Source: Ruminiclostridium sp. (GTDB taxonomy: Bacteria; Bacillota_A; Clostridia; Oscillospirales; Ruminococcaceae). Taken from it: 5,197 nt of DNA. Within the stretch, counting starts at the first letter, position 1. Each line of letters opens with the position of its first letter. The stretch covers positions 1 through 5,197 of the forward strand of contig JAFZOA010000160.1 in the NCBI GenBank assembly GCA_017550775.1. The letters are read 5' to 3'. Under the pieces are notes generated by a model, which did no database searches, was not told the origin of the DNA, and worked only from the letters and a program-made list of their open reading frames with translations. The position numbers and the translations under genes were made by a program. Positions 4,424-5,197 of the stretch are shown here, piece by piece.

Positions 4424-5197
4424 CGTTTCGCTTTCGTCCTCAAATGTCTCATTATCGTCGTTTGTTACAAACTTCTCAACATTTGGAGCAATGAAGGTTC
4501 CCTGCATATCTGTTGCCAGGATATGTTCTCTATTTTTTGAAACGTGAAGATATATGTTACTCGTTGTTTCTATATCGGCGTGGCGCAGCCAAGACTTAAC
4601 CGCTTCAAGGTCCCAACCTTTATCAAACAAGATGCTCGCCGTGCTGTGCCTCAGATCGTGAAACCTCATTTCGGGCAGATTGTGTCTTTTCAGCGCTCTT
4701 TGAAATGAACGTGTCGCACAATCGGGGCGATAAAGGCTACCGTCAGGGTGGGTAAATATGTATTCCGAGTCTGTATAAAGCTCCTCATACTCCCTTTTGT
4801 TTTCCGCCTGTCTTGTTTTAAGAGCCAGGAGCAAGGTTTTAACTTCGGGGAGCAGATCATACGTCGCGTGACTTGTTTCGGTTTTGGTGTTGTCCTTATA
4901 GACTATTGTTCTGTTCTTGACCACAGTTGACTTTATTTCAATAGTATCATTCTCAAAATCAACTGCGTCCCACTTTAAACCTAAGACCTCACTTTTACGC
5001 AAGCCGTAGTTTATTGCTACATACACGAGCGGATATATTTCTTCACCCTGTAACGCGGTAAGCATTGTGTTTGCCTCGCTTGCTGTCATATAAACATTCT
5101 TTGCTGATTTTGCTTTCATTTTCGGTCTGCGCGGCACCGGAACATTCTGCGCTGGGTTTCCGTTTATGTATTCATAGATCACAGCGTCATTCAGTAC
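4409..5197 (-). CDS. Tyrosine recombinase / integrase (N-terminus beyond right edge)
   Basis: The minus-strand frame is open from the window edge (VLNDAVIYEYINGNPA...) to TGA at 4411-4409, giving 262 residues. The missing N-terminal part would be the arm-binding and most of the SAM-like core-binding domain, which makes up the first 100 or more residues of phage and ICE integrases. An in-frame GTG at 5182 is not a credible start because the conserved core-domain end continues upstream of it. Counting from the edge, the catalytic set is complete: Arg67 in GLRKSEVLGL, Lys105 in the beta-hairpin (TKTETS), His180 and Arg183 in HDLRHS, His206 in WLRHAD and nucleophile Tyr216 in TTSNIYLH. The domain is therefore probably active. 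An acidic tail (about 245-258) ends the protein. It cuts and rejoins att sites; its position beside tRNA-Pro suggests that tRNA as target. It resembles integrases of Gram-positive phages and Tn916-like elements. Confidence 0.92.
   Translation of the reverse strand, partial: VLNDAVIYEYINGNPAQNVPVPRRPKMKAKSAKNVYMTASEANTMLTALQGEEIYPLVYVAINYGLRKSEVLGLKWDAVDFENDTIEIKSTVVKNRTIVYKDNTKTETSHATYDLLPEVKTLLLALKTRQAENKREYEELYTDSEYIFTHPDGSLYRPDCATRSFQRALKRHNLPEMRFHDLRHSTASILFDKGWDLEAVKSWLRHADIETTSNIYLHVSKNREHILATDMQGTFIAPNVEKFVTNDDNETFEDESETKKGA

Noticed and set aside
5180..5182. GTG as the integrase start
   Set aside because: The frame stays open to the window edge and conserved integrase sequence begins upstream; the gene is truncated by the window, not started here.

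Overview
The window looks like a chromosomal segment from a Firmicute of the class Clostridia, probably an Oscillospiraceae/Ruminococcus-like gut organism. This is an inference from strong AAGGAG/AGGAGG ribosome binding sites, near-consensus vegetative (sigma-A type) promoters with 17-bp spacers, moderately GC-rich genes separated by AT-rich gaps, and the protein families present. No species can be named from the sequence alone.

Layout. (1) Positions 1-606, minus strand: the first 202 residues of a MurR/RpiR-family sugar-phosphate-sensing regulator, cut by the left edge. (2) Positions 607-880: a divergent intergenic region with a 17-bp-spaced promoter for the regulator, a 17-bp-spaced promoter for the next gene, and a conspicuous cluster of TGCA-cored inverted repeats that may be operators. 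(3) Positions 881-2389, plus strand: guaB, an IMP dehydrogenase (first committed step of GMP synthesis). It is of the unusual type best known from the protozoan Tritrichomonas foetus, and its key residues fall at the same numbers as in that enzyme. (4) Positions 2390-2704: a non-coding gap with a stem-loop likely ending guaB and a tandem, partly decayed palindromic repeat. (5) Positions 2705-4081, plus strand: a two-domain protein, an alpha/beta-hydrolase (monoacylglycerol-lipase/lysophospholipase type) fused to a C-terminal YunG-like domain with a possible Cys/His/Asp triad. (6) Positions 4117-4268: a perfect-consensus promoter, a leader hairpin and a tRNA-Pro(GGG) gene with encoded CCA. (7) Positions 4269-5197: a repeat-rich spacer, a rho-independent terminator reading rightward, and a minus-strand tyrosine recombinase (integrase) cut by the right edge.

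How it fits together. The left three quarters is ordinary chromosome: a regulator, a purine-synthesis gene, an enzyme of unknown substrate and a tRNA. The 3' end of the tRNA facing an integrase gene is the classic boundary of an integrated element (phage, ICE or genomic island), so material right of about 4268 is probably mobile. The integrase stretch is visibly richer in A/T than guaB or the hydrolase gene. No complete new defence or biosynthetic system is visible. The most interesting items are the protozoan-type IMPDH, the hydrolase-YunG fusion, the tRNA/integrase junction, the palindromic tandem repeat, and an identical 13-mer placed identically upstream of two promoters.
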